Of a stretch of 5,805 nucleotides of DNA, positions 1-5,805 are shown one piece after another; position 1 is the first letter of the stretch; each line of letters opens with the position of its first letter. Made by a program: the position numbers and the translations under genes. The DNA lies in assembly GCA_905233965.1 (NCBI GenBank), contig CAJOFG010000118.1:1-5805 (forward strand). Reading direction: 5' to 3'. Below the pieces are notes generated by a model. That model did not search any database. It was not told where the DNA came from and was given only the letters and a program-made list of their open reading frames with translations. This DNA is from an uncultured Selenomonadaceae bacterium (lineage in GTDB: Bacteria > Bacillota > Negativicutes > Selenomonadales > Selenomonadaceae).

Positions 1-2404
1 TTCTCTCGCGTTCGATACGATTTATGCGGAAGGTCAGCGGCGTTATCTCGAATCACTTTCAAGTTATGCGCGACAATTTTTGGGTCTGCCGGACAAACCG
101 GACGTGGAGCAAATCGAAGGATTGAGTCCGGCAATAGCGATAAATCAAAAGACGACGAATAACAATCCGCGTTCGACGGTCGGAACGGTTACGGAAATTT
201 ACGATTATCTCCGGCTGCTTTTCGCCCGGATAGGAAAGCCGCACTGCCCGAAATGCGGAAAGCCGGTTACTCCGCAGAGCACCGATCAAATTTTGTCGCA
301 GATTTTAAAATTGCCGGAAGGTACGCGGCTGACTTTGCTTGCTCCGATTGTCAGTCAACGTAAGGGGCGGCATGAAGAAATTTTCGAGCGGCTGAAAAAT
401 GCCGGGTTCGTCCGCGTTCTGGTTGACGAAAAAATTTTTGAGTTGGACGAAGAAATTAAACTTGCCAAGACGAAAAAACATTCGATAGACTTAATCGTTG
501 ACAGATTGATTATCCGGGAAAATATTCGTTCGCGCCTTACCGACTCTTTGGAAACGGCTTTAAAATTCGGTGAGGGTGTCGTCAAAGTTCAAACGGACGA
601 AAAAATTTTGACGTTCAGCGAAAAAAATTCCTGCACCGACTGCGGAATAAGTTTGCCGGAAATTGATCCGCAATTATTTTCTTTCAACAGTCCGAAAGGT
701 GCTTGTCCGGCTTGTGACGGGCTGGGAAAAATTTTTCACGAGCTTTATTGGACGAGTATGTACGAATGGATGCAGGCGATTCATGAATTTAAAACGACGG
801 ACAACGAGGAGGACGCTTGCCCGGAATGTCACGGCAAGAGATTAAATCCCGCCGCGCTGAGTGTGACGGTCGGCGACTTAAATATTTCTCAAGTCGTCGA
901 TATGTCGGTTGACAAGTGCAAAATTTTTTTCACGGAGTTGGAGGACAAGCTGAACGAAACCGACAAAAAAATTTCCCGGCAAGTGCTGAAAGAAATTCGT
1001 TCGCGCTTAAAATTTTTGTGCGATGTCGGCTTGGATTATTTGACGCTCTCCCGGAAATCGGCGACTTTGTCCGGCGGAGAGTTTCAAAGAATCCGGCTGG
1101 CAACTCAAATCGGTTCCGCGCTTACCGGAGTTCTTTACGTTCTGGACGAACCGTCAATCGGACTTCATCAGCACGACAATAAAAAATTGCTGGATACTCT
1201 GAAAAATCTTCGCGACTTGGGAAATACTCTGCTTGTCGTCGAACATGACGAGGAAACGATGCGCGAAGCCGATATGTTGGTTGACATAGGGCGCGGTGCC
1301 GGGAAAAACGGCGGCGAAGTCATAGCCCTGGGGACGGCTGAAGAAGTTTCGCGGAATGAAAATTCTTTGACGGGTGATTATCTCTGCGGGAGAAAAATTA
1401 TCGCCGTGCCGGAGAGCCGTAGAATTTTTTCCGACGTTCTGGAATTTAAAAATTTGACGGCGCACAATCTGAAAAATATCGACGTGAAAATTCCGCTCGG
1501 CGTTTTGACGGTGATAACCGGCGTGTCCGGCTCCGGGAAATCAACTTTGGTTGATGACGTGATTTATCAAACTCTGCAAAATAATCCGGCGTTCAAGGAA
1601 AAAATGAAGTCGCTCGGAATTGCGACGACGATTAAAATCGACCAAGACCCGATAGGTCGTTCGCCGCGCTCAAATGTCGTGACTTACACAAAAATTTTCG
1701 ACAAGATAAGAAATCTTTTCGCGACGACGAAGGGCGCACAAATTCGCGGGTACACGCCCGGCAGATTCAGTTTCAATGTTCGCGGCGGCAGGTGCGAAAC
1801 TTGCAGCGGCAACGGCGTTTTAAAAATTCCGATGAACTTTTTGCCGGACGTTTACGTGACTTGCGAAGTTTGCGGAGGAAAAAGATTCAACGCGGAAACT
1901 TTGGAAGTCAAATACAAGGAAAAAAATATTGCTGACGTTCTCTCCATGCCGGTTGATGAGGCGTTGGAATTTTTCGCGAACGTGCCGGCAATTCAAAGAA
2001 TGTTGCAAGTCTTGCATGATGTCGGTTTGGGTTATATCGAACTCGGACAGCCGGCGAACACTTTCAGCGGCGGCGAATCTCAGCGCGTGAAACTTGCCGC
2101 ACAACTTGCACGACCGATAACGAAGTTAAAAAATATTTACATCATGGACGAGCCGACGACCGGGTTGCACTTCGACGACGTGAAAAAATTAATCGACGTT
2201 GTTCAACGACTGGTTGACAGGGGCGACACCGTTTTGATAATCGAACATAATCTTGACGTGATAAAGTCTGCGGATTATATTGTTGACTTGGGACCGGACG
2301 GCGGGGATCGCGGCGGAAATTTAATCGCGACCGGAACGCCGGAAGAAGTTTCAAAAATCGAAAACTCTTACACCGGACAAGCGTTGAAAAATATTTTGCG
2401 GTAA
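1..2404 (+). CDS. uvrA: UvrA, excinuclease ABC subunit A (5' end missing)
   Basis: UvrA is the ATPase that finds DNA lesions and loads UvrB in nucleotide excision repair. The reading frame is open from base 2, starting SLAFDTIYAEGQRRY, which in UvrA directly follows the first Walker A motif, so roughly 35-40 N-terminal residues lie upstream. In the visible 800 residues I see the NPRSTVGTVTEIYDYLRLLFAR block, a UvrB-binding region (about 94-208), zinc module 1 (Cys 211, 214, 235, 238), a further CxxC (273, 276), ABC signature LSGGEFQR (about 356) and Walker B with D382. The second half has Walker A GVSGSGKST (507-515), zinc module 2 (Cys 598, 601, 621, 624), signature FSGGESQR (688) and Walker B DEPTTGLH (from 716). 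All catalytic motifs are intact. Only 30 residues separate DGLG from CPEC, against roughly 120 in E. coli and B. subtilis, so the insertion domain is mostly absent and the full protein would be about 840 residues instead of 940-957. It could be a short paralogue rather than the housekeeping copy. The stop is TAA. Confidence 0.96.
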   Translation, partial: SLAFDTIYAEGQRRYLESLSSYARQFLGLPDKPDVEQIEGLSPAIAINQKTTNNNPRSTVGTVTEIYDYLRLLFARIGKPHCPKCGKPVTPQSTDQILSQILKLPEGTRLTLLAPIVSQRKGRHEEIFERLKNAGFVRVLVDEKIFELDEEIKLAKTKKHSIDLIVDRLIIRENIRSRLTDSLETALKFGEGVVKVQTDEKILTFSEKNSCTDCGISLPEIDPQLFSFNSPKGACPACDGLGKIFHELYWTSMYEWMQAIHEFKTTDNEEDACPECHGKRLNPAALSVTVGDLNISQVVDMSVDKCKIFFTELEDKLNETDKKISRQVLKEIRSRLKFLCDVGLDYLTLSRKSATLSGGEFQRIRLATQIGSALTGVLYVLDEPSIGLHQHDNKKLLDTLKNLRDLGNTLLVVEHDEETMREADMLVDIGRGAGKNGGEVIALGTAEEVSRNENSLTGDYLCGRKIIAVPESRRIFSDVLEFKNLTAHNLKNIDVKIPLGVLTVITGVSGSGKSTLVDDVIYQTLQNNPAFKEKMKSLGIATTIKIDQDPIGRSPRSNVVTYTKIFDKIRNLFATTKGAQIRGYTPGRFSFNVRGGRCETCSGNGVLKIPMNFLPDVYVTCEVCGGKRFNAETLEVKYKEKNIADVLSMPVDEALEFFANVPAIQRMLQVLHDVGLGYIELGQPANTFSGGESQRVKLAAQLARPITKLKNIYIMDEPTTGLHFDDVKKLIDVVQRLVDRGDTVLIIEHNLDVIKSADYIVDLGPDGGDRGGNLIATGTPEEVSKIENSYTGQALKNILR

Positions 2405-2477
2405 ATAAAACCTTCCGTAAAAATGAATCACATATTACACCGGCAAAAGCCCTGCAAACATAACAGAGAGTTCACCG

Positions 2478-2615
2478 AAAATTCCAAAACTGATTGAGGA
2501 TTATGTCCGTTACTTCAACTCGGGTCGGCTTGCCTGTTCCTTAAACCATAAAACCCCAAAACTTTATAAAAAAGAAATGGGGTTCCGGTATTTTTTATTG
2601 TCTGCTTTTTCTTGA
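2478..2615 (+). pseudogene. C-terminal remnant of an IS3-type transposase (OrfB)
   Basis: A short frame ending in TGA at 2613-2615 reads IEDYVRYFNSGR and then LNHKTPKLYKKEMGF. This fits the extreme C-terminus of IS3-family transposases (rve integrase domain), where a pattern like I-x-x-Y-I-x-x-Y/F-N-x-x-R, a short spacer, then L-x-x-x-T/S-P-x-x-Y and often E-x-G-F closes the protein. The frame stays open back to 2427, but residues before about 2478 do not resemble a transposase. The DDE catalytic core is absent, there is no start codon or ribosome site, and I see no terminal inverted repeats. It lies between the ends of two convergent genes, a tolerated landing site. The family call rests on pattern memory over about 35 residues; a chance frame is the alternative. 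Confidence 0.55.
2552..2596. terminator. Possible bidirectional terminator hairpin between uvrA and the hydrolase gene
   Basis: Inverted repeat AACCCCA (2552-2558) / TGGGGTT (2578-2584) gives a 7-bp stem. Inside it, CTTT (2562-2565) pairs with AAAG (2571-2574) across a symmetric A-rich 3x3 internal loop. On the plus strand a T-run (ATTTTTT, 2590-2596) follows after about 5 nt; on the minus strand the tail is weaker. It sits downstream of both convergent genes, and I see no better hairpin in the gap. It also falls inside the transposase-like frame, so it may be coincidental or have been recruited from the element. The large A-rich interior makes it weaker than a textbook terminator. Confidence 0.4.
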
Positions 2616-2668
2616 CAAGTTCATCAGAAAATTTTGTCGGAGCATTTTTTATAAATCCGGATTCAACG

Positions 2669-3298
2669 TCAGATATTTTGAAAAAATTTTTTCTCCGCAT
2701 CAACCGTCGTCGGGTCGGAGTGACCGCTCAGCAAAATTGTTTCGCCGGGCAGAGTGAAAATTTTTGTCCGGATACTTTTCATCAAAGTTTTTTCGTTGCC
2801 GCCGGGAAAATCCGTTCTGCCGTAACTCATTTTAAAAATCGTGTCGCCTGCGAACGCAACGCCGAATTTTTTGCTGTAATAAATCACGCTGTCCGTCGTG
2901 TGTCCGGGTGTCGTGATGAGTTCAACGCCGAAGTCCGGATTTTTTTTCAAAGAAAATTCCGTGCCGTTATCATAAAAAGTAACGTCGTACAACTTCAAAC
3001 TTTCGCCGAAACTTGCAGAAAGATTCCAAGCGGGATTCTCGACATAAAACCTTCCGTCAAAGTACATACAGACCGGAATTTTTAATTTTGCTTGAATTTC
3101 ATTCGCCGCGCCGATGTGATCAAAATGTCCGTGCGTGAGCAAAATTCTTTCGATGACAAATTTTTTTTCGTCGATAATCTCCAAAAGTTTATCCGCTTGC
3201 CCGCCGGGATCAATCAAAAATCCGGCGTTCGTTTCGTCGTCGATGAAGAAATAAGAATTGACCGGAATAAATTCTCCGACTTCAACGCGCAAAATCAT
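2669..3298 (-). CDS. Metallo-beta-lactamase-fold hydrolase (glyoxalase II-like)
   Basis: A 209-residue single-domain metallo-beta-lactamase-fold protein, probably cytoplasmic, with no signal peptide or membrane segment. The HxHxDH motif is LLTHGHFDHIG with H56, H58, D60 and H61. H133 lies in TPGHTTDS, D152 in FAGDTIF and H193 in LLSGHSDPTT, so a full dinuclear metal site is predicted. The segment GDTIFKMSYGRTDFPGG and the overall length match the small GloB-like/YqgX/YcbL hydrolases, which cleave thioesters such as S-lactoylglutathione or related substrates; the true substrate cannot be read from sequence. The C-terminus has GHSDPTT where I recall GHGP-x-T-T in relatives. Start ATG at 3298 is preceded by GGAGG (minus-strand sense, plus coordinates 3307-3311) at 8 nt. 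It begins 21 nt after the aminopeptidase stop on the same strand, so the two are probably cotranscribed. The stop is TGA. Confidence 0.9.
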   Translation of the reverse strand: MILRVEVGEFIPVNSYFFIDDETNAGFLIDPGGQADKLLEIIDEKKFVIERILLTHGHFDHIGAANEIQAKLKIPVCMYFDGRFYVENPAWNLSASFGESLKLYDVTFYDNGTEFSLKKNPDFGVELITTPGHTTDSVIYYSKKFGVAFAGDTIFKMSYGRTDFPGGNEKTLMKSIRTKIFTLPGETILLSGHSDPTTVDAEKKFFQNI

Positions 3299-3319
3299 TT
3301 TTGTTTCCTCCGAAAAAAT

Positions 3320-4681
3320 TTAAATGTCTTTCAAGAATGCCGAATAACCTTTTTTGGTTTCGTAAATGTCAATCTTACTCGTCGCTTCCCAAGGAGCGTG
3401 CATACTAAGGACGGCAACGCCGCTGTCGATAACTTCCATTCCGTAAACCGCAACGATTCGCGCAATGGTTCCGCCGCCGCCCAAATCTACTTTGCCGAGT
3501 TCGGAAAATTGATAGCTGACATTATTTTTGTCGAGAACGTCACGAAGTTTGCCGACGTATTCCGCGTTCGCCTCACTTGCTCCGGATTTTCCGCGCGCGC
3601 CGGTAAATTTGTTAAAGACCATTCCCTTGCCGAGATAGGCGACATTTTTTTTGTCGTAAGAGCTTGCGTAAAGCGCGTCGTAGGCACTGGACACGTCCGA
3701 GCTGAGCATGAAAGAATTTTGCAGAGCGCGACGAAGTTTAAGCTCCGAATAATCGCCGCAAGCGTTCATCACTTCGGCAAGCGCATTCTCAAAAAATTTC
3801 GATTCCATTCCGGTTGCGCCGAAACTGCCGATTTCCTCTTTATCGACGAGCAGACAGCAAGCGGTTTTTCCGATGCTTTGATTCGCGATTTCCAACATGG
3901 CAACCAGCGAAGTGTAGGAGCAAACTCTGTCGTCTTGCCCGTAACCGAGAACCATACTTTCGTCAAGTCCGAGTGACCGGGCTTTTCCGGCGGGAACGAG
4001 CGCGAGTTCGGCGGACAGAAAATCTTCCGTTTCGATTTTATATTTTTCTTCGAGAATTTTTAAAATGCCGGCTTTAACGGATTCTTTGTCGCCTTCCTTG
4101 AGCGGATAATTTCCGACGAGGATGTCCAAATTTTCACCGTCGATAACTTTTGCGGCGGCTTTTTTCATTTGCTCCTGCGAAAGGTGGACAAGCAAATCCG
4201 TTACGCAGAACACCGGATCTTTTTCGTCCTCACCGATTACGATTTCCAAAACCGTACCGTCTTTTTTCACGACAACGCCGTGCATGGCAAGCGGGAGAGT
4301 GACCCACTGATAAAGACCGCCGTCTTCGTAAAGAGGATTTTGTTTGATGTCGAGCCGGCAAGTGTCGATGTGTGCGCCGAGAATTTTTAAACCGCGTTCA
4401 ATCGGTTCGGTGCCGATTTGAAACAGGACGACACTTTTTTTCATGAATTGGTAATAAACTTTGTCGCCGGGATTTAATTTTTCTCCGGAGCGGATAACGT
4501 CGTCAAGATTTTTGTATCCGGATTTTTCGGCGCACGCGATTGCCTCGCGGACACTTTCGCGCTCCGTTTTGCACCGGCTCAAAAAATCAATGTAGCCGTC
4601 GCACAATTTGTTCAATGCCGCTTTGTCCTCTTCGGTGTATTTGCTCCACACCGAAGGTTTTTTGTTTTTGTCTTCTGCCAT
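3320..4681 (-). CDS. apeA: M18-family zinc aminopeptidase (apeA-like)
   Basis: A 453-residue cytosolic metallo-aminopeptidase of the M18 (aspartyl aminopeptidase) family, removing N-terminal residues from peptides. Metal and catalytic motifs in order are GAHIDTCRLD (H104, D106), LYQWVTLPLAMHG (124-135), GYGQDDRVCSYTS (D250/D251), DKEEIGSFGATG (E282/E283), SSDVSSAYD (D329) and SMHAPWEATS (H428). This order and length fit the bacterial M18 'aminopeptidase 1' branch. A longer frame exists from a TTG at 4699, but AAGGA (plus coordinates 4690-4694) lies inside that extension at the right distance from the ATG at 4681, so I take the ATG as start. A promoter lies about 35 nt upstream. The stop TAA is at 3320-3322 and the hydrolase gene follows with a 21-nt gap. 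The symbol follows the family name used for Clostridia; exact residue preference is unknown. Confidence 0.93.
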   Translation of the reverse strand: MAEDKNKKPSVWSKYTEEDKAALNKLCDGYIDFLSRCKTERESVREAIACAEKSGYKNLDDVIRSGEKLNPGDKVYYQFMKKSVVLFQIGTEPIERGLKILGAHIDTCRLDIKQNPLYEDGGLYQWVTLPLAMHGVVVKKDGTVLEIVIGEDEKDPVFCVTDLLVHLSQEQMKKAAAKVIDGENLDILVGNYPLKEGDKESVKAGILKILEEKYKIETEDFLSAELALVPAGKARSLGLDESMVLGYGQDDRVCSYTSLVAMLEIANQSIGKTACCLLVDKEEIGSFGATGMESKFFENALAEVMNACGDYSELKLRRALQNSFMLSSDVSSAYDALYASSYDKKNVAYLGKGMVFNKFTGARGKSGASEANAEYVGKLRDVLDKNNVSYQFSELGKVDLGGGGTIARIVAVYGMEVIDSGVAVLSMHAPWEATSKIDIYETKKGYSAFLKDI

Positions 4682-4717
4682 GTCAAAATTCCTTTCCAAA
4701 AAAATTTTTTTCGTCTG

Positions 4718-4746
4718 ATTATAACGCCGCCGGAGATTGAAGGCAA
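4718..4746 (-). promoter_or_regulatory. SigA-type promoter of the aminopeptidase-hydrolase operon
   Basis: On the minus strand a perfect -10 TATAAT (plus coordinates 4718-4723) lies 17 nt from a -35 TTGCCT (4741-4746; four of six consensus bases). Transcription would start near 4711, giving a leader of about 30 nt that carries an A/T tract and the Shine-Dalgarno of the aminopeptidase gene. I see no operator-like repeat over it. Confidence 0.65.
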
Positions 4747-4803
4747 AATTTTTTTACGGTTGACATCGGCGAACGACAAATTTTCCCGCGATAAAAAATT
4801 TTC

Positions 4804-4832
4804 TTGCCAAAATTCAATTCATGATTTATAAT
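4804..4832 (+). promoter_or_regulatory. SigA-type promoter of the T-box/trpD transcript
   Basis: -35 TTGCCA (4804-4809), a 17-nt spacer, then a perfect -10 TATAAT (4827-4832). The predicted start is near 4839, about 35 nt before the first paired bases of the T-box leader. Position, spacing and orientation fit a constitutive promoter whose output is set by leader antitermination rather than by a repressor. Confidence 0.72.
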
Positions 4833-4865
4833 TCGACGCAATATCAAACATAACAATTTAATAAT

Positions 4866-5157
4866 TAAACCGTTGAAGCGGAGGTGGCGGTGTCGGTGTC
4901 TCCACAGAGAGCCCGCGTTGCTGAGAGTCGGGTGAGAAACAATTCGTCAACCGGACCGCTGAGGGCGCAAGGAAAAATTTCTTTTGAAATTTAGTATTCT
5001 GCGACGTGGGGCATACGTCAGTTGCCGGAGATATGAAGGTATCTCGCAGAGTGCACGAGTCAAATCGTGAAACGGGGTGGCACCGCGAATTTTTTTTGAC
5101 GTTGAAATAAATTCGTCCCCGACAGGGTTTTTTAATTCTGTCGGGGATTTTTAATTT
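4866..5157 (+). promoter_or_regulatory. T-box riboswitch leader controlling trpD
   Basis: T-box leaders bind an uncharged tRNA and then fold into an antiterminator, so the downstream gene is expressed when that amino acid is scarce. Stem I: AGCGG (4877-4881) pairs with CCGCT (4956-4960), with GA steps on both sides suggesting a K-turn. AGAGAG (4906-4911) and a CCCG/CGGG distal hairpin (4912-4932) follow. A linker hairpin AAATTTC/GAAATTT is at 4975-4992. TCTGCG/CGCAGA (4998-5003/5045-5050) encloses hairpin GACGT/ACGTC, whose loop GGCA (5010-5013) can pair with TGCC (5023-5026) as an H-type pseudoknot, and a second hairpin. Stem III is CACGA/TCGTG (5054-5068). The T-box core GGGGTGGCACCGCG is at 5074-5087. 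In the antiterminator, GGGG (5074-5077) pairs with CCCC (5117-5120) and CGAATT (5086-5091) with AATTCG (5110-5115), leaving a UGGCACC bulge. UGGC predicts tRNA discriminator G73, compatible with tRNA-Trp. I cannot find UGG at the usual specifier site. Confidence 0.95.
5117..5157 (+). terminator. T-box regulated intrinsic terminator
   Basis: A 9-bp perfect stem CCCCGACAG (5117-5125) / CTGTCGGGG (5138-5146) with a 12-nt T-rich loop, followed by ATTTTTAATTT. Its 5' CCCC is also the 3' strand of the antiterminator, so the two structures exclude each other. The terminator forms when the cognate tRNA is charged, and stops transcription about 50 nt before trpD. Confidence 0.95.
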
Positions 5158-5206
5158 CTCCGGCAGCGGTTCCGGATTTTTTTTCCGGCGAAAGGAGATT
5201 TTCAAA

Positions 5207-5805
5207 ATGATTAAAGAGACAATTATCAAAATCGTGAACAAAGAGGATCTGACTTATCAAGAGGCGTTCGACACGATGAACGAAATCATGAGCGGGAAAA
5301 CCACGCCGACGCAGAACGCCGCATTTCTCGCCGCACTCTCAACCAAGAGCGCGAAAGCCGAAACGTCCGACGAAATTGCCGGTTGCGCCGCCGCGATGAG
5401 AGAACACGCCGACAAAGTCGATACCGGCATGGAAATTTTTGAAATTGTCGGCACCGGCGGAGATAACGCGCACAGTTTCAACATTTCGACGACGGCGGCG
5501 ATTGTTGCGGCGGCGGGCGGCGTGAAAGTTGCCAAGCACGGAAACCGGGCGGCATCTTCAAAATGCGGCACGGCGGATTGTCTTGAAGCGTTGGGCGTGA
5601 ACATAAAGATTGAACCGGAAGATTGTATCGAACTTTTGCGGGACGTGGGCATTTGTTTTTTCTTCGCGCAAAAATATCACCGGTCGATGAAATACGTCGG
5701 AGAGATTCGCAAGGAATTGGGTTTCCGCACGGTGTTTAACATTCTCGGTCCGCTGACAAATCCCGCGTCGCCGAAAATGCAACTGCTCGGCGTTTACGAT
5801 GAATA
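5207..5805 (+). CDS. trpD: TrpD, anthranilate phosphoribosyltransferase (3' end missing)
   Basis: TrpD joins anthranilate to phosphoribosyl pyrophosphate, giving N-(5'-phosphoribosyl)anthranilate, the second committed step of tryptophan synthesis. The frame starts at ATG 5207, with AAAGGAG (5191-5197) 9 nt upstream, and is open to the window edge, giving 199 of an expected 330-345 residues. The N-terminal helical domain is followed by the PRPP/Mg-binding loop GTGGD (82-86), then FNIST (91-95), KHGNRAASS (110-118), [11 protein letters not shown] (120-130), [12 protein letters not shown] (151-162) and [13 protein letters not shown] (174-186). The loop reads GGDNAHSF instead of the more familiar GGDG-x-x-T-F; I believe this variant also occurs in Clostridia. 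It is the first gene behind the T-box, so no trpE or trpG precedes it in this transcript; downstream trp genes are expected but not visible. Confidence 0.95.
   Translation, partial: MIKETIIKIVNKEDLTYQEAFDTMNEIMSGKTTPTQNAAFLAALSTKSAKAETSDEIAGCAAAMREHADKVDTGMEIFEIVGTGGDNAHSFNISTTAAIVAAAGGVKVAKHGNRAASSKCGTADCLEALGVNIKIEPEDCIELLRDVGICFFFAQKYHRSMKYVGEIRKELGFRTVFNILGPLTNPASPKMQLLGVYDE

Noticed and set aside
80..2404. Start of uvrA at the TTG at position 80.
   Set aside because: The same frame is open to base 2 and encodes the conserved UvrA residues following Walker A, so the true start is outside the window.
2405..3057. A 14-nt exact direct repeat, ATAAAACCTTCCGT, at 2405-2418 and 3044-3057.
   Set aside because: The second copy lies within hydrolase coding sequence and the flanks differ. 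It is too short to imply an element boundary or attachment site, though it was slightly unexpected by chance.
2612..3085. A 157-codon plus-strand frame opposite the hydrolase gene.
   Set aside because: It is fully antisense to a gene with a complete metal-binding motif set, and shows no motifs of its own.
3092..3976. A 294-codon open frame on the plus strand opposite the aminopeptidase gene.
   Set aside because: It is antisense to a well-supported M18 gene, resembles no family I know, and has no ribosome site; it is a shadow of the real gene's codon pattern.
4682..4699. Six-codon N-terminal extension of the aminopeptidase from a TTG at 4699.
   Set aside because: The AAGGA ribosome site lies within this extension at proper spacing from the ATG at 4681.
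4760..4795. TTGACA at 4760-4765 as a plus-strand -35 box.
   Set aside because: There is no -10 at 16-18 nt; the nearest candidate, GATAAA, is 24 nt away, and a far better promoter lies at 4804-4832.
4858..5241. A 127-codon minus-strand frame across the T-box leader.
   Set aside because: The region is explained base by base by T-box pairing on the plus strand; the frame has no ribosome site and overlaps the trpD start.
1..5805. CRISPR arrays, tRNA/rRNA genes or phage genes.
   Set aside because: I saw no regularly spaced repeats, no tRNA-like cloverleaf and no phage-type coding sequence on either strand.

Overview
The window looks like an ordinary chromosomal segment of a bacterium, most likely a member of the Bacillota. 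The main reason is a T-box antitermination leader, a tRNA-sensing element found mostly in that phylum, placed in front of a tryptophan-biosynthesis gene. Strong Shine-Dalgarno sequences (GGAGG, AAAGGAG) and consensus-like SigA promoters agree with this. Codon use is mixed AT/GC, with frequent An-Tn blocks both inside and between genes. The Clostridia or Negativicutes are plausible, but this is inference and the sequence alone does not fix the lineage.

Layout from left to right. (1) Positions 1-2404, plus strand: the last ~800 codons of uvrA, the damage-recognition ATPase of nucleotide excision repair. It is cut by the window edge just after the first Walker A motif. Its first-half insertion domain is much shorter than in E. 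coli or B. subtilis UvrA. (2) Positions 2405-2668: a convergent intergenic stretch. It contains what looks like the C-terminal tail of an IS3-type transposase, and a symmetric hairpin that could terminate both converging transcripts. (3) Positions 2669-4681, minus strand: a two-gene operon, an M18-family aminopeptidase (apeA-like) followed after 21 nt by a small metallo-beta-lactamase-fold hydrolase, with its own promoter near 4718-4746. (4) Positions 4682-5206: a divergent control region. Back-to-back promoters drive the minus-strand operon and, rightward, a long leader that folds as a complete T-box riboswitch with stem I, an H-type pseudoknot, stem III, antiterminator and terminator. (5) Positions 5207-5805, plus strand: the first 199 codons of trpD (anthranilate phosphoribosyltransferase), running off the window.

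The genes are functionally separate: DNA repair, peptide turnover plus a small hydrolase, and tryptophan synthesis. The most informative part is the T-box/trpD unit. The competing antiterminator and terminator can be read directly, and the UGGC bulge predicts a tRNA with discriminator G73, as expected for tRNA-Trp. The usual specifier position, however, does not show a UGG triplet; the closest reading is CGG. I see no tRNA or rRNA gene, CRISPR array, intact mobile element or obviously new multi-gene system here.
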